From Corythucha ciliata (Eukaryota > Arthropoda > Insecta > Hemiptera > Tingidae), in the NCBI GenBank assembly GCA_038030265.1, contig CM075943.1:20708001-20772000 (forward strand): a stretch of 64,000 nucleotides of DNA, written 5' to 3'. The notes below the pieces were generated by a model that did no database searches, had not been told where the DNA came from, and saw only the letters and a program-made list of their open reading frames with translations. How positions within the stretch are numbered: the stretch's first letter is position 1; each line of letters opens with the position of its first letter. This document shows positions 44,389-56,500 of the stretch, one piece after another. The translations under genes were made by a program, and so were the position numbers.

Positions 44389-44550
44389 TTAATTAAAATC
44401 CAGTTTTTGTCCAGTTGACCTCGTGTTTATTGAATTTATTTGGCTGACGTTTCGCTTTTAGCAAAGCATGTTTCACAGCACTACACGAACTCAATTCGAA
44501 CGAATTCAATAAACACGAGATCAACTGGACAAAAACTGGATTTTAATTAA
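44389..44550. mobile_element. Foldback/MITE, 162 bp, with a hammerhead-like centre
   Basis: The arms AATCCAGTTTTTGTCCAGTT and the inverted AACTGGACAAAAACTGGATT, extended by TTAATTAAAA/TTTTAATTAA at the edges, pair over about 45 bp. Similar short elements with a GACGTTTCG centre are seen next to Penelope-like elements. No ORF. Confidence 0.7.
44441..44479 (-). ncRNA. Hammerhead-ribozyme-like motif
   Basis: On the - strand: GCTGTGAAACA (core box related to CUGANGA), stem II GCTTTGCTAAAAGC, then GAAA, a short stem III A-CG-U and C at the cleavage position, followed by AGCC that can close stem I with GCT. The layout is that of the compact type I hammerheads of retroelements. The core is not perfect. 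Confidence 0.45.
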
Positions 44551-44689
44551 TCAAAATGACCTCATCAAACAACGACTCGGATCTATGTTATGATTTGTGC
44601 GAATCCCATTCCCCTTTGTGGGGGGGGGGGGACGCTGTTCCATCAGTTTTGCAGGGGATGGGCACCCCTGCTCTAGGACACAGCAAAGC

Positions 44690-44790
44690 CCCAACTGAAA
44701 AGATCCAAACCACTGTTGGACCTTTAGCTCCAACTTGTAAGTACAATGAAGCCCAACCTCAGCAAAGCTCTAACCACAGAAAGTTCCAAA
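44690..44790 (+). repeat. Short block of ~18-bp repeat family F5
   Basis: Units like CAGCAAAGCTCTAACCACAG match the larger F5 array at 60060-60610. Confidence 0.5.
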
Positions 44791-44824
44791 CTTGGTATTT
44801 TGGGGTTTCTCCACGCGCGGGGAA

Positions 44825-45163
44825 TCAGGAAATTGAGATGTACTTTCGATCAGAACATTCAATGAAATGGTTTTTATTCGTGAAGCCACCATTTTTAGCC
44901 ACCTCGCACGTTTTCGCAGGGACCACGAGAATTTTCACGCAGACCGCCCTGAAGTCCAAGGAAGAGTCTCGACCATGTGAGATGGCATGCGCTGGGCAGC
45001 AACGAACGGCCCCGAAAATGTCCCAAATGGGATCCATGGGCGCTGTTGAAGACACCGTGGCAACCACACTTTCAGGGATTATTTTTTTGTTTACCGAGCG
45101 CTTCTGCCGGTGGCCCTGAAGCCCAGAAAATCCGCTAATAACAGCTACAATGACGAGAAACAT
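44825..45163 (-). CDS. Hypothetical small secreted protein
   Basis: A 112-residue frame. It opens with a hydrophobic stretch typical of a signal peptide (MFLVIVAVISGFSG, 1-14), followed by a basic RQKR site near residues 19-22 that a furin-type protease could cut. The mature part holds five cysteines: RCC, AVC, KTC and EC. A sixth would be needed for full pairing, so a further exon or a free cysteine is possible; CGAAAGTAC near the end could be a weak donor. No family is recognised. It lies about 2.2 kb beyond the 3' end of WDR26 on the same strand. The longer open frame on the opposite strand (44556-45119) has no domain and includes repeat F5, so I take it as the shadow. Transcription is unproven. 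Confidence 0.4.
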   Translation of the reverse strand: MFLVIVAVISGFSGLQGHRQKRSVNKKIIPESVVATVSSTAPMDPIWDIFGAVRCCPAHAISHGRDSSLDFRAVCVKILVVPAKTCEVAKNGGFTNKNHFIECSDRKYISIS

Positions 45164-45359
45164 AATTATTTCTGGTCTGTTTAAGGGCCACTGACGGCTA
45201 TTCCAGCTAAATTTCTCGGCTTAGCATGATCCGGGAGGCTCATAAACCACGGCTGCCTCAACCATCACCTTAGAAAAAATAACCCTAAAATTCGCGAAGG
45301 TGACACCCCCTCCCCCCCACGATGTGGTTTCGATGGTGATTTGACGCAAGTGACCTTTA

Positions 45360-45485
45360 CTCCGTTTCTCTCGATTTTTAGCAGCGAATTAGCGATTTTT
45401 TGCAATGAAATCACGCTTTTTCACTTTCCAGCCGCGAATATTGTTGTTTTTTTTTCACTTCCTTTTGGCCCAGGATTAGCCAATT
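45360..45485 (+). repeat. Small F1 minisatellite remnant
   Basis: Three to four units (TTTTTAGCAGCGAATTAGCG, CTTTCCAGCCGCGAATATTG). Confidence 0.5.
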
Positions 45486-45489
45486 TTTC

Positions 45490-47396
45490 GCTATTATATT
45501 TTATTTTGTCTGGTAATCACGGTATTTCTTCATGCAGCTTCGAAATGACAAAATCACAGCCAACTCAGAAAATTAGAACCCAGAGGAGTAATGTAAAAAT
45601 GTATATATTTTCAAAGACGTTATACAAATAGACAATTAACTGAAAATACAAATATTCTTCCTTAAACACTATGTTCCCCTACTTTTTATGTATATATATT
45701 TATGTTATTCTTGTGTAGTTTAGATACATGCGTTGTATTTACACACTTAATTTAAAATGAAAACCCACCCACGATAAAAGACAATCTTTAAAAATATACC
45801 AAATAAACATTTTTTATTGCTTGACGCTTCTTTATTTGAAATTAAAACTTTTGTAAAAAATCAGCTCCCTCTTTCAACGATTTTACTCCAATTTGTAGGT
45901 TTAGTCAATCGAGACGTCCAGGCACGGAGGCTAATTATAAAGATTTTTGTAAAAAATAAATAATAATTTAAAACAAATAAAAGGTGATGTGCTCTACACA
46001 ATAAAAAAAAATATGGCAGTACGGCAATAAACGCATTTCAACAAACCAAATAAAAAAAACAAGATAAAATAAAGTAAAAATGAAATACACTTGAGGAACA
46101 AAATGCTGCATTTTCTCTTTAAGTACTTAACGGTTGTTTCTCTCCTTCTTTCTTATTTCATTTGTTTTGATTTTATAATTCTTTTGTTCAGTGTGGCAAG
46201 GAAGAGAATTTATCGTATAAAAGTGGCAAATAATTTGATTTACTACGCTAAAGAGTAAAGCTCAAGAAATATAAATATAGTATCACATTGACCAAATATC
46301 GTGAGAAGAGGTGTATTTTTTCAGTTTAAATATTTTTTTTTTCGAACTGTTTATGTTAAATAAAAACGTAAGCTCTGACTAAAAACAAATGTGTTAGGAC
46401 TCGAAAAATGATGATGTTCTTCACACCTGGGCTGGTGCGCTCTCGAAGTAGCACTTTTCAAGAAAGGTAGATAGGCGAGGGTCTAATAATTTGGAGTAGT
46501 TCTGACTTCTGACCGGTAACTTTTCTTCAAGAGGAATAAAAATGATAGAATATGCTCTATCAAATCATTATTTTGAATCAAATTCAATTACAAAAGCTAA
46601 ACAACTTAATCAAAACAGGCGAAATTGTCACAAAAAGAAAAATATAACGGCAGAGCAGAGTTTAAAACAGTACGATACATCACGCCCTAAGAAAATTGCT
46701 TTTAGGATTAGACTTCTCGACCTACGAAATATTACTCATAATGCAGTTTACCCAGTATTTCACACGCGTCTGAGGAGTTAAGGGGGGAGGGGACTTAGCT
46801 AGCAAGACTGAGCGAAAAAGGCAGTGGAGGCATTTTCGATGAAATTCTAGTTAACAAATTTACGTATTCACTCGAGTCAATGGAATCGCATCGAATTTTT
46901 AAGTCAGACTCGTATAGAATTTAAAGTCAACGAGTAAGAAAATGAAACTAGATGGGATTTCCTAACACTAATTGTCACACTCTCACAACAAATAATATTT
47001 AATTTATATAGTTTCGAAAATATAAAAACGAACAGATCAAACGAAAACGAAATAATTTTTACGCAAACTTTTTATTTGCCCAAGGCAAAAAAAAGAAGAA
47101 GAAGAAAACAAACTTTCTCATCAGACTGGGAGCGATAGTATTTCTGTTTGTTTTTTAAAATTATACTTCATTGTCTAAAGTGCACGACAAACAGAGAAAG
47201 CCGAATAAAAAAGGAGTACGATACGCTTGGACGAATATTGGCAAAAGGCACCTCGGTCACTGAGATGCAATTTCGCTAGGCCAGTTTGATCCATTTGAAC
47301 AATTACTGGAGGTTTCTCCGATATCATCTGGAGGATACACAACGTTTTTTCGATTGGCGATTGTTATCTCTGGTTCCCTCCTCCCTCCAGCATTCA
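45490..47396 (-). other. Gene-free AT-rich stretch, likely including the WDR26 3' UTR
   Basis: 1.9 kb of low-complexity AT-rich sequence without MITEs, minisatellites or coding frames. This is in sharp contrast with the flanking repeat load and suggests constraint or a long 3' UTR. AATAAA on the - strand occurs at about 47070-47075. Confidence 0.4.
47070..47075 (-). promoter_or_regulatory. Candidate polyadenylation signal for WDR26
   Basis: AATAAA on the - strand, about 320 nt after the stop codon. It is the first consensus hexamer in the 3' flank that I see. Others lie further on. Confidence 0.35.
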
Positions 47397-47596
47397 TCAG
47401 TCATCAGTTTTACCTTTGTTGGCCTGAGCGACCATGTCGGCGGGAGCCCATATCCTGACTGTGCAATCGTCCGAGGCTGAAGCCATCATTCTGTGGTAGA
47501 CTGGATTCCACGATACGCAATTGACTGTCCTCGAGTGACCGTTGAGGGTGGCTATGGGGTGTTCTCGTTTTATGTGCCAGACATACACTTTATGGT
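47397..47596 (-). CDS. WDR26: WDR26 exon 11 (last)
   Basis: Residues 588-653 and TGA stop ([46 protein letters not shown]). CAAAG|GTAAAAC near the end could be an alternative donor; reading through gives a short KGKTDD tail. Confidence 0.93.
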
Positions 47597-50500
47597 CTGC
47601 ATAAGAAGGAACATAGGAATAAATAGTAAAAAAAATACTGTAAAATAAAGGCTCCTGACAGTTCACCTTCGCTTCCACTAGCGATAAAATCTTGATTGAC
47701 TCCTCCAAAACAGGAGTGAATTGTGAAATGGCCCTGAGTCACACCCTGATATTTTCGGATTAAAACTTTGTCTTCCAAATCCCATAAGTGAACTCCCTGA
47801 GTTGCCACATTTAATAGAGCCAGACGATCCGTGTTATCCACGCAAAACGTAACAACGGGTTGATCTTCTAGGAGTCTGCAATTAAAAAAAAGGTAAAACG
47901 TTATTTTCCTTCTGGTGCCGTGAGGTGCAGGGGGCCTAGGTACACAAGCCCGGTGAAGGTGGATTCGGCAAAAGCGTAAAGTTCCGGATCCGGAATGTCG
48001 TTCGTAGAGGAGAGTATGTCGGTTAAAGGGTACTGATGTGGTTTGTTTATACAAATGTACACATCGGGGGAGCGTTTAGTAACCCGTATGGTACTAAAGA
48101 TCTTTGGAGTTGACCGAACTGTAGTTGACATGGTTGAGACCATTTTAGGGAATATGTGGGTCAGTGGCGCATCTATAGCCCGTCAAGTTAAACGTGGACC
48201 TCGCCCTCCTGTGATCTGCCCCTCTAGCTATTTTTCCTAACCCCCTCCAGGGACTTTGGATTGATATTAACACTTATCTTTGGTAAACAGTGGGACAAAC
48301 AATTACTATTATTATTATTATTAAACGGGGAGGGAAGCCCAGAAGAAACCATCTCCTACCAAACTCGACCTATAAGATCTATTGTGGTGTCCCCTCAGGT
48401 TGCCCTGCCAAGAAAGACGCTAGTTTTCAAGCGTTCTCTACCACCACTCCTTAACGAAGTTGAGGATATTCCCCGCAGCCATCCTGGAGATGTCTTTCGG
48501 TTGAAGCACATCATTTCTAAGATGGTGAAAGCCTAACCGAAAAACAATTTGGTAACAAAAGTAGAGGGAAGAGATGTTGCAAGTAATCGAATGAGAGAGC
48601 ACTGGCCGCGGGTTCATGTTCTTCTTGACGGGCTATAGGATTTCATCTTGAGAGGGGTTCTACCATAAGTCCGATTTACTCTTTCTTTTATTCTGAGTTT
48701 TAGCCACAGTATTGCCTTTATATTTGGAACCGCAAACTAGTATTTTCTCAATTTTAGCCATGAATTAGCGGGTTTCCGCCATTTCAGCCGCGAATTAGCA
48801 CATGTTCACAAATTGATCCATGAGGGTTTTACAGATCGGCGATAGAAAGAATGAACCTGATGGGGGAAAGCAAGAAGTCTTTTCTGAAAACATTCTACTG
48901 CAGCTCTCAACGGCAGGAAGAAGAGGGAGACAATAGAATGTTTTCAGGAGAGCACTGTTTTGACCCTTCCTCGCCTTCACGTTCATTCTTTTCATCGCCG
49001 AAGAGTACTTCAATTTTAAGCGGGACTTGGCAGACTTTTTCAGTTTTAGCCGCGAATGGGGAACTTGCGTGAATGCCCGATTTGGGAGAACATGAACAGA
49101 AGGATATCAAGGGTGGTTGCAGCCCGATTGGTGCATTAGGTGATTTTTAAATATATTTCAAAGTTCTTCAAGAAGGGATGGATGGTGCGAGGGGAAATGA
49201 CGTCAATGGTCATTTGTGAAGCATCTGAGGGAACTATAACATTTTTTGTTTACAAATAACAAGAACAATTGTCCCCATGAAAATGCTTATTACCCCCCTC
49301 TTCCCCACACCATCCATTTCATTAAATAACCTTTGACGTAAACAAACCCCCACTCAAAATTTTTAAAAATTCGCTTTAAAAAAATCCTTGATTGATTTCA
49401 ATGTTTAGTGTGAGCAATAGCCTTGTGGAAGAGCCCTCTTCAAGAAACACCAATGCTTGAAAAATGTGCAAGTTCCCTTATTAGGTGATTTTCTCAACTT
49501 TAGCAGTTGTTTTGCTTCCGAGCTACGGAAGCATTGTTTTCACTTTTAGGAAATATTTTTGTTTTCTTCTTTAAAATCGAAATTTCCACTTGCATTTCAC
49601 GTTTTATACCTTCCTGAACAATTTCGGTTTCGTGTCTGTCTGTCTGTCCGCAAATCCTTGTAACAAGCATATCTTCCATAGTTTTTATCCGAATTTGATG
49701 AAATTTTCAGGGAATATATGTGTTGGCTAGCAGAAGGTCCCCTATCAATTTCGTCAAAATCGTACAAGGGGGAGGGGGTGAAAAGCGAGGAAGCACTGTG
49801 CTATAATCATTAGCAGACGTTTTTTGTTTTTTTCAATTTTTATCCATGTGCGCTTTTTCTCAATTTCAGTCCCTTTGTTTCCTCGAGAAACCACGAATTG
49901 GCGTTTTTAAAAGTGATAGTTGAGCTTGCTGCGCGATGAGCTGCAGCTTGTTCTCAATTTTATAGCATCAAATCAGCGCCTTTTCTCAATTAACTTCACA
50001 TATTAGTGTTTTTCGGTATTTTTACGGAGAGAAATTGTGCTACAAACTCAACCATTTAGGCTTGTAAATCTAATTTAAGTTCTACTTTGTCCCCACCCCT
50101 CCCCAATCATCTTTAGCTCACTGGACACGGATTTTCACTTCATTCAATAAAAAACTTATTTGCCGGGTTTCACTCATTAAAATGGGAATTTCGAGGGTAT
50201 TGCTCACAAAAAGCAATTCCTCTTACTGAACAACCAATTTTGTGAGCTTTGCTAGCTCAAAAATCATTTTCGCTCGCTGTAAAAGCATTTCGCGCGTTAA
50301 AGAACCAATTTCGTGGGGCTTAAAAAAGCAAGTTCGCGGGTTTGGCCCCCTAAAAAAGTTTGTTGTTAGCTAAAAAACCACTTCCACTGGACGGCTACCA
50401 CTCAACCGTCAGCTCTAAGTGGCCGCTTGCGCACGTTTTGAGGGTCACGCACGAATTCACCAGCAAATGACAACACATTCACACATCCCACACTCATGTA

Positions 50501-53500
50501 GCCCAATGAAAAGCATCGACACAAGCGGGGTTCGATATGCTGTAGTCCTGGGGCCGAAAAATCGACTAATTTTATGAAAAATCAAAAAACCCATTTTTGC
50601 CCAATCTAAGGGTGTTTTTTAGTCGTGTCTGCCTACATTCTGCAGGGGGGAGTCATAAACCACGTCCAGCCTAAATCTATGTAAAATGAGCACGATTTAA
50701 GCAATCATTGAAAATTAATGGGCAAATCCACGTATCTCGGGTGTTTTCTACAAGGGGAATCCGGAAAATCAAAACAGCGGTTTTAGATCAGACGAGCCGG
50801 TTGAACAGGTTCTTCCCTTTATGCCACCTGGCTGGCGGCGCCATTGTTAGAGGACGGATTTTGGGAAAGCTGTACGGTCAATTAGACTACTGGTACTGGT
50901 AGTAACTGTGTTGCCAGTACCAGTACCAGCAGGAGAGTTAACGATATTATCACCCATTCCAAAAGCCCAGTGAGGCTATACTCATGCAGCTAACAAAAAC
51001 GCAGCTTTTTAGACTCAATGTGAGATAGGAGCACTTACATATTTGCATCCGTGAGATCTTCAAAATTATAAGTTCTAATTCTGTGATGCGTGTCAGCAGC
51101 CAGGACGCTTTTTCCATCCGACCGGCACCACAAACAGTTGACTCTTACGCCCTCCCAAGAGTCGATCACATTTCCAGAGAGATCCTACAGGAAAATTGTT
51201 ATTTAAAGTGCACTGTAACAAAATGTTCATAAAAGGAACTAACACATTGATAGAATTGCCCCCGAATGCCACCCGTCACAAATCGCGCGCCGTCTTTATG
51301 CCATGAACACGCTGTCAAAGAGTCGTCGGGCGAATGCGAAAGTTTAATTCGAAGCTCCTCGGTTTCGACATTCCAAACCCAGAGTTCTGGACTGTCTTCG
51401 GGTCCGCACGCTATTAAATGCGTGCCGTCGGGTGACCACGCGAGGAAGGACACACCGTAAGAGTGTCCCTCGAGGGTTTTACGATGCGTGCAGGTGAGGG
51501 TCTCCTGAATTTACAGAAGCAATGACCAAAACCAAAAAAGTCACGAATTTCTAAAAATAATAATTTTTTCAACTTACAGGATCAACATCCCAAATTATTA
51601 CTGTTGTATCCTTGGAACCAGTTGCGAGTTTTAAGCCGTCAGGCGAAAAACGACAATACCACACTTCGTCGCAATGATCGTTCAACACTTGTATCGTTTC
51701 GCACGGGAACTGATCTCTGAAATTATAATCAGACAAACTGGTAGCTGTGATAATATTCAGTTTAGCTGTACCCAAAAGCGATTATTAGAAAAAATGTTTC
51801 AGGCTTCTCCAAGCAAACCTCTGAACAAAAAACAAGGGTTAAGAGACGTGAAAAGCAATAAAAGCGAGTTTTTATTCAGTTAGTTAGTTAGTTAGAAGAA
51901 ACATAAGAAGTCGAGCATAAATACCTAGAGCAACGATGATCTATAAGAAGCGAAGTGTTGTCCAACCCATCTTCCATTTTCGTGTTGTGGTACGGACAAC
52001 GTTCTTTTTGCAGTTCGACAGCTTGATTGAGCAGGGCCAATAACCTTCTCAAAGAATACAAATAAAAAAAACGACGTTAACTCAGAACGAAGGCCAAACT
52101 TCAATAAATAAAAAGCCAATATCCAGATAGACCTCTATGGCGTGAACAACGATCTCCATTGATGATAGGTACTCAGGTTTTCTTTGACCACTTGGACATC
52201 TTATCATTACAAATGCACCATTACAATGCCCCAGCTCTTTCTCTTGCTCATTTCTGCCCAATTTTTATAATATCGGGGCTAGATATGGGTGAAATTTTCG
52301 TCAAACGAAGAAGTCAAGGAACAAGCTACTGATACGTATCAACGTCCTTCGCTTTCGCTTTACACCCCTACTCCACCCCCGAGCGAGATGACCGTAGAGA
52401 TGTTGTTCACGTCAAAAATATGAACCCTTGTTACTACATATAAAAAAGTCAACCTTCTAGGAGGAAGCATTATGGACGGCGGCAGAAACTCTTGAAGTTT
52501 GTCCATAAGTTTGGCTCGAGAACGCGTTCCTTTTCCATCCCATTTTGTAATTTTTCGCAATTCCTCAGGTCCCCCACACATCATAAAACTAGCAATTGTA
52601 ATAGTTATCAAGAGGAAAACAATTCTTGGAAATAAATTACAGCGATGCGCTAAGAAATACCTGCTGATTTCGTGGACCCTGTCTGTATTGTGATTCAGAG
52701 GTGAAAGTTCATTTCTAAGAACGTGCAAAGCATCCAATATTCTGTTGTCCTCTAAATATTCGAAGTATTTTTGCTCCAAAATGAGAAATTTCATTTCCTG
52801 GCGGTCCTCAAGTAAAAAATAAATGACGCTCAGAAAATATTAAAGACATGATGACGTAACACTCACCGATAGGCTGTGAGAAGATTTTTCAAGCAATGGT
52901 TTCAATTCGTTCAAATCGTTGTCGGCCTGATTTTAACAAGCCCAAATTATAGAATTGCTAATGTAATTTATATCTTTCAATCTTCACCCACCTTATTCCA
53001 CTCTCCGTCCATAACGTGATGCCTGAATTTGGCCGCAGCTGGATGATCCAAACGGCAACCAGACTCTTTCATCAGCATGTCAGCAGTTTGCCTGAAAAGA
53101 ACCAAAACGTAGAAATGAGTGCAAAGGCTGTTTTTTGCATTTGAATTCGTTAGCAAAAAGAGTAAGAATGTCATGATAGGGCTTAATAAAATGTTTCCTA
53201 CAAATTTTATAAAAATTGTTCATGCATAGCTACATATTAGGTCTACTCGTTTGTCGTCCGGAGCTGCACTATTAGCACTGAAAGTACTAACCTTTCATTA
53301 TTTTTTCGCGTTATTTCACATGATAACCCGCGAGGTTGCAAAATTTCGTGCTGCTCGGAGAAGTCCGGGACGACAAACGAATAGACCTATTAGCTCCGTT
53401 CGTTTTTGACTACTCCGAGCATACTTAGCTGTTTTAAGAAAGGCCGGGAAAATACCATCGGCGATGCTAATGTTAACAAGAAGGGTCAAAAGTAAGTGAT

Positions 53501-56500
53501 ACAATTGTTGGACTCGATGATTTCAAAAACGTACATATTGATTTTATTGATACCCCGCGGCCGTATATGAAGGCAGGCTACTGAAAATCAGCATGCATTT
53601 AGCAAAGTCCACACCGTAAAAGCTAGCCAGAGCCCTGTCGCCATCACGTTTACCCACTGAAATGTGTCTGGATCCAGATTCTTCACATCTGATACGTTTT
53701 TAATCTACTCGTCACTTTTTTACTTCATTAATCAGGTAATCGCTGTACATTTCTATTTCTATTCAATTTCTATTTGAGTCTCATGTGAAGGCCCTGTAAT
53801 AATACCTACTAACCTTGGCATGGGCGTCTAGACTTAAGGTTGGGCTGTTTTTCGCATTCTTCTCAGCCCTCGAGCGTATTTGTCTCAACAACGAACGCGT
53901 CGGATAGTGAAAATTGAGGGGGGAGGGAAGGTCACTGGTTTTCATCAAGCTTAGGGCGCTGATCGGTCGGCCTCTAAAAAAAGACTCCAAAACTTGCAAT
54001 ATTTCCGAAATTAAGACCTGAAACTTGCAATCGCGCGGATATTCAGCCATGAAATTTCCAATTACGTGAGTATTCCTCAGGCTTTGGTACTGTCGGCGGT
54101 ACCGGCTGGCCTGGGTTCCGCGGCCACAAAATAGGCCCATAGACTGGCAATTTCATTGGAATTAATACTATAATATGTCCATTTCACGATAATTCAGCAG
54201 GGAATTTACTGATCTTTAGCTCCGAATGATTTAATTTTGCGGTTGTTCACCATGCTTTGGGCGGTGTGGCCGCGGGTGAAAGCGGCCACTTAAAAGACAG
54301 GCCCCGAAACTTGTAATTTCACTGAAGTTAAAACACGAAATTTCCTTTTTCACAGAAATTAAGAGCCGAAACTTCCTTTTTCGCTGAAATTAAGGCCCGA
54401 AACTTCCTTTTGCGCTGAAATTAAGACCCAAAACTTCCTATTTCGTTGAAATTTAGCCCCCGAAATTTGCATTTTCACTGAAATCAAAACCCGAAACATG
54501 CATTTTCGCAGGAATTAAGTGCCAAAAGTCACATTGCCGCAGATATTCGGTTATGGAACTTTCAATTTCCCGGGTATTCGTCAGGATCTTGGCTCTGTTA
54601 GGGGCGGCAAGCCTGTTATAGCCAGGCGTTGATCAAATTGGGGGGGAGGGCGTCAATCAAGTGGGAGGTGGGACTAAAAAACCTCCAGAAAATTCCGCAT
54701 CTGCAGTAGTTTTTTCTTTTTTGAGCACGCATGGTCTCAAAAACTGCGGTTCTTTGTGGCCCTTAAGCCGAATACACACGTGAGGTACTTGCCAAGTTAT
54801 GAGCAACACATTTTTGAAATTCTCAGCTGGTTAGTCTCTAGGCAATTGCTAGAAATTGATTGAATATTTTGCAAGTCACTTGGCAAGTACCGCGTGTGTG
54901 TATCCGGCTTTAGACAGGTTACTAAGAGTTCCCCTGCTCCCTAAAGCATTTGAGAGGGAATTTGAAAGAATCCGGCAGTCATAAATTATAAAATTCTCTA
55001 TAAAAAAATCCCCTACTGGTGGATCTTTTCGGTTCGCTTCAAAGATGTTTTGGGCACGTCCGTACTATTTCTGGAATGATTAGAATTTAGAACTCCAAGA
55101 CTGTGTTCCTCGCTTCTCACCAAACATGTTCTCTGCGGGCCCAAGCGGCGATTACGGGTAACTAAAAAGTGTCAGATAAAAAAGGGTACCTCCTAGGATT
55201 GGAGGAAAAATACCTATTTTTCTGACCGTTCGTAGGCTTCAAAATCGAACTTTACCATCGTGTAGGATAATTAAAAAATCCTGGAGTAAAAAAAAAAAAA
55301 AAATAGGTGACTCGAGGCGGAACACTGACCAGCACAACACACGGCCGTAAAATGGAAGCAAGACGCGACTGGCTCGATGCGGGCTCGTCTCGGAGCGGAA
55401 GACTCGGGCATGTGTGGACAGGCACATTTAGGCGCGAATTAGCACTTTTTAACCGAGAGTCAGGGTTGATCAATATTAGCTATTAGCCCTTCTCGCTCCT
55501 TCCTCGTTACGATACTGGCTCCGACGCAAAAACTAAAAACCCTTAAATCATTGGCCCCTTAAAAGAAATCTCGTTTTACACAACGCTCGATCAACGTTGG
55601 TTGCCTATCGATAGAAGATGAGTTTCTTCTGAGTATATCTCTTTCAATATTAGAGAGAAAAAAAACTGAAGAATCCCTAATGAAGGAACTGTGTAGGTAG
55701 GAACTTCTTCTAGTTCATTCTCGGACCGGGTCCCAGGCCCGGAGGCTCCGGGCGAAAACCGGAGATCTGATCTGACAACCTTATCACAGGGACTTATAGC
55801 GAGAGTACGCCTTGAATCAAAACACTTTGAAAAAACATCACCTTATTCTTCACCCCTGGGGCTGGAGTACGAAGGGGTGTTATATGAAATATCACGGGTG
55901 GTATCCACGTGGCAACCATTTTAATTGTGATAGGATAACGCTGTGTTAAAATTATAACGCCCATTGTACTTGCCCCCCTGGGCGTATTTGAAGGCCGAAT
56001 GATCCACTCGTTTCCCGTGACGGACTTGTTCCATGTGAATGGCTACAAACCTTTCACGAATTCGTTTCCCCTATCGGGCGCGTCCCCCGCCGGGCCTGGG
56101 GGGACACCTCCACCATCGGGCCGGCCCCTTCCTGATACGGTGCGATGGTGGGTTGGGTCGGAGTAAGGCGCGACTGTGGGACGTCCGTTATCAGACACAC
56201 CCACTAGACATGGGGGCTGAATACGACCCAGTGGACAAACAACGGGTTAGGGGCTGTCCTGAATCCGAGACAGAAGGGGGTGGCGTCTCCCACCTCCTCT
56301 AGCCACCCCCCCCCCCCAAGACAAGGTGTTTGGTCCGTACATAAGGTCTGCGTGGCACATGGGGCAAGGTGTGCTTTAAACGGACCTCCAGAGCACGGGC
56401 CGATCCCCTGGTGTAATAGACTTACCGCGCACCTAGGCGCTTACGGTATACAGGGTTCTGCCAGCGGTGGATATATATTACCCTGGCTTCTGGCTGGACC

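Noticed and set aside
44556..45119. + strand open frame of 187 residues
   Set aside because: It covers an F5 block and a G run, has no domain, and lies opposite a frame with a convincing signal peptide.
46542..46781. + strand frame of 79 residues downstream of WDR26
   Set aside because: AT-driven open frame in probable UTR/intergenic DNA with no recognisable feature.
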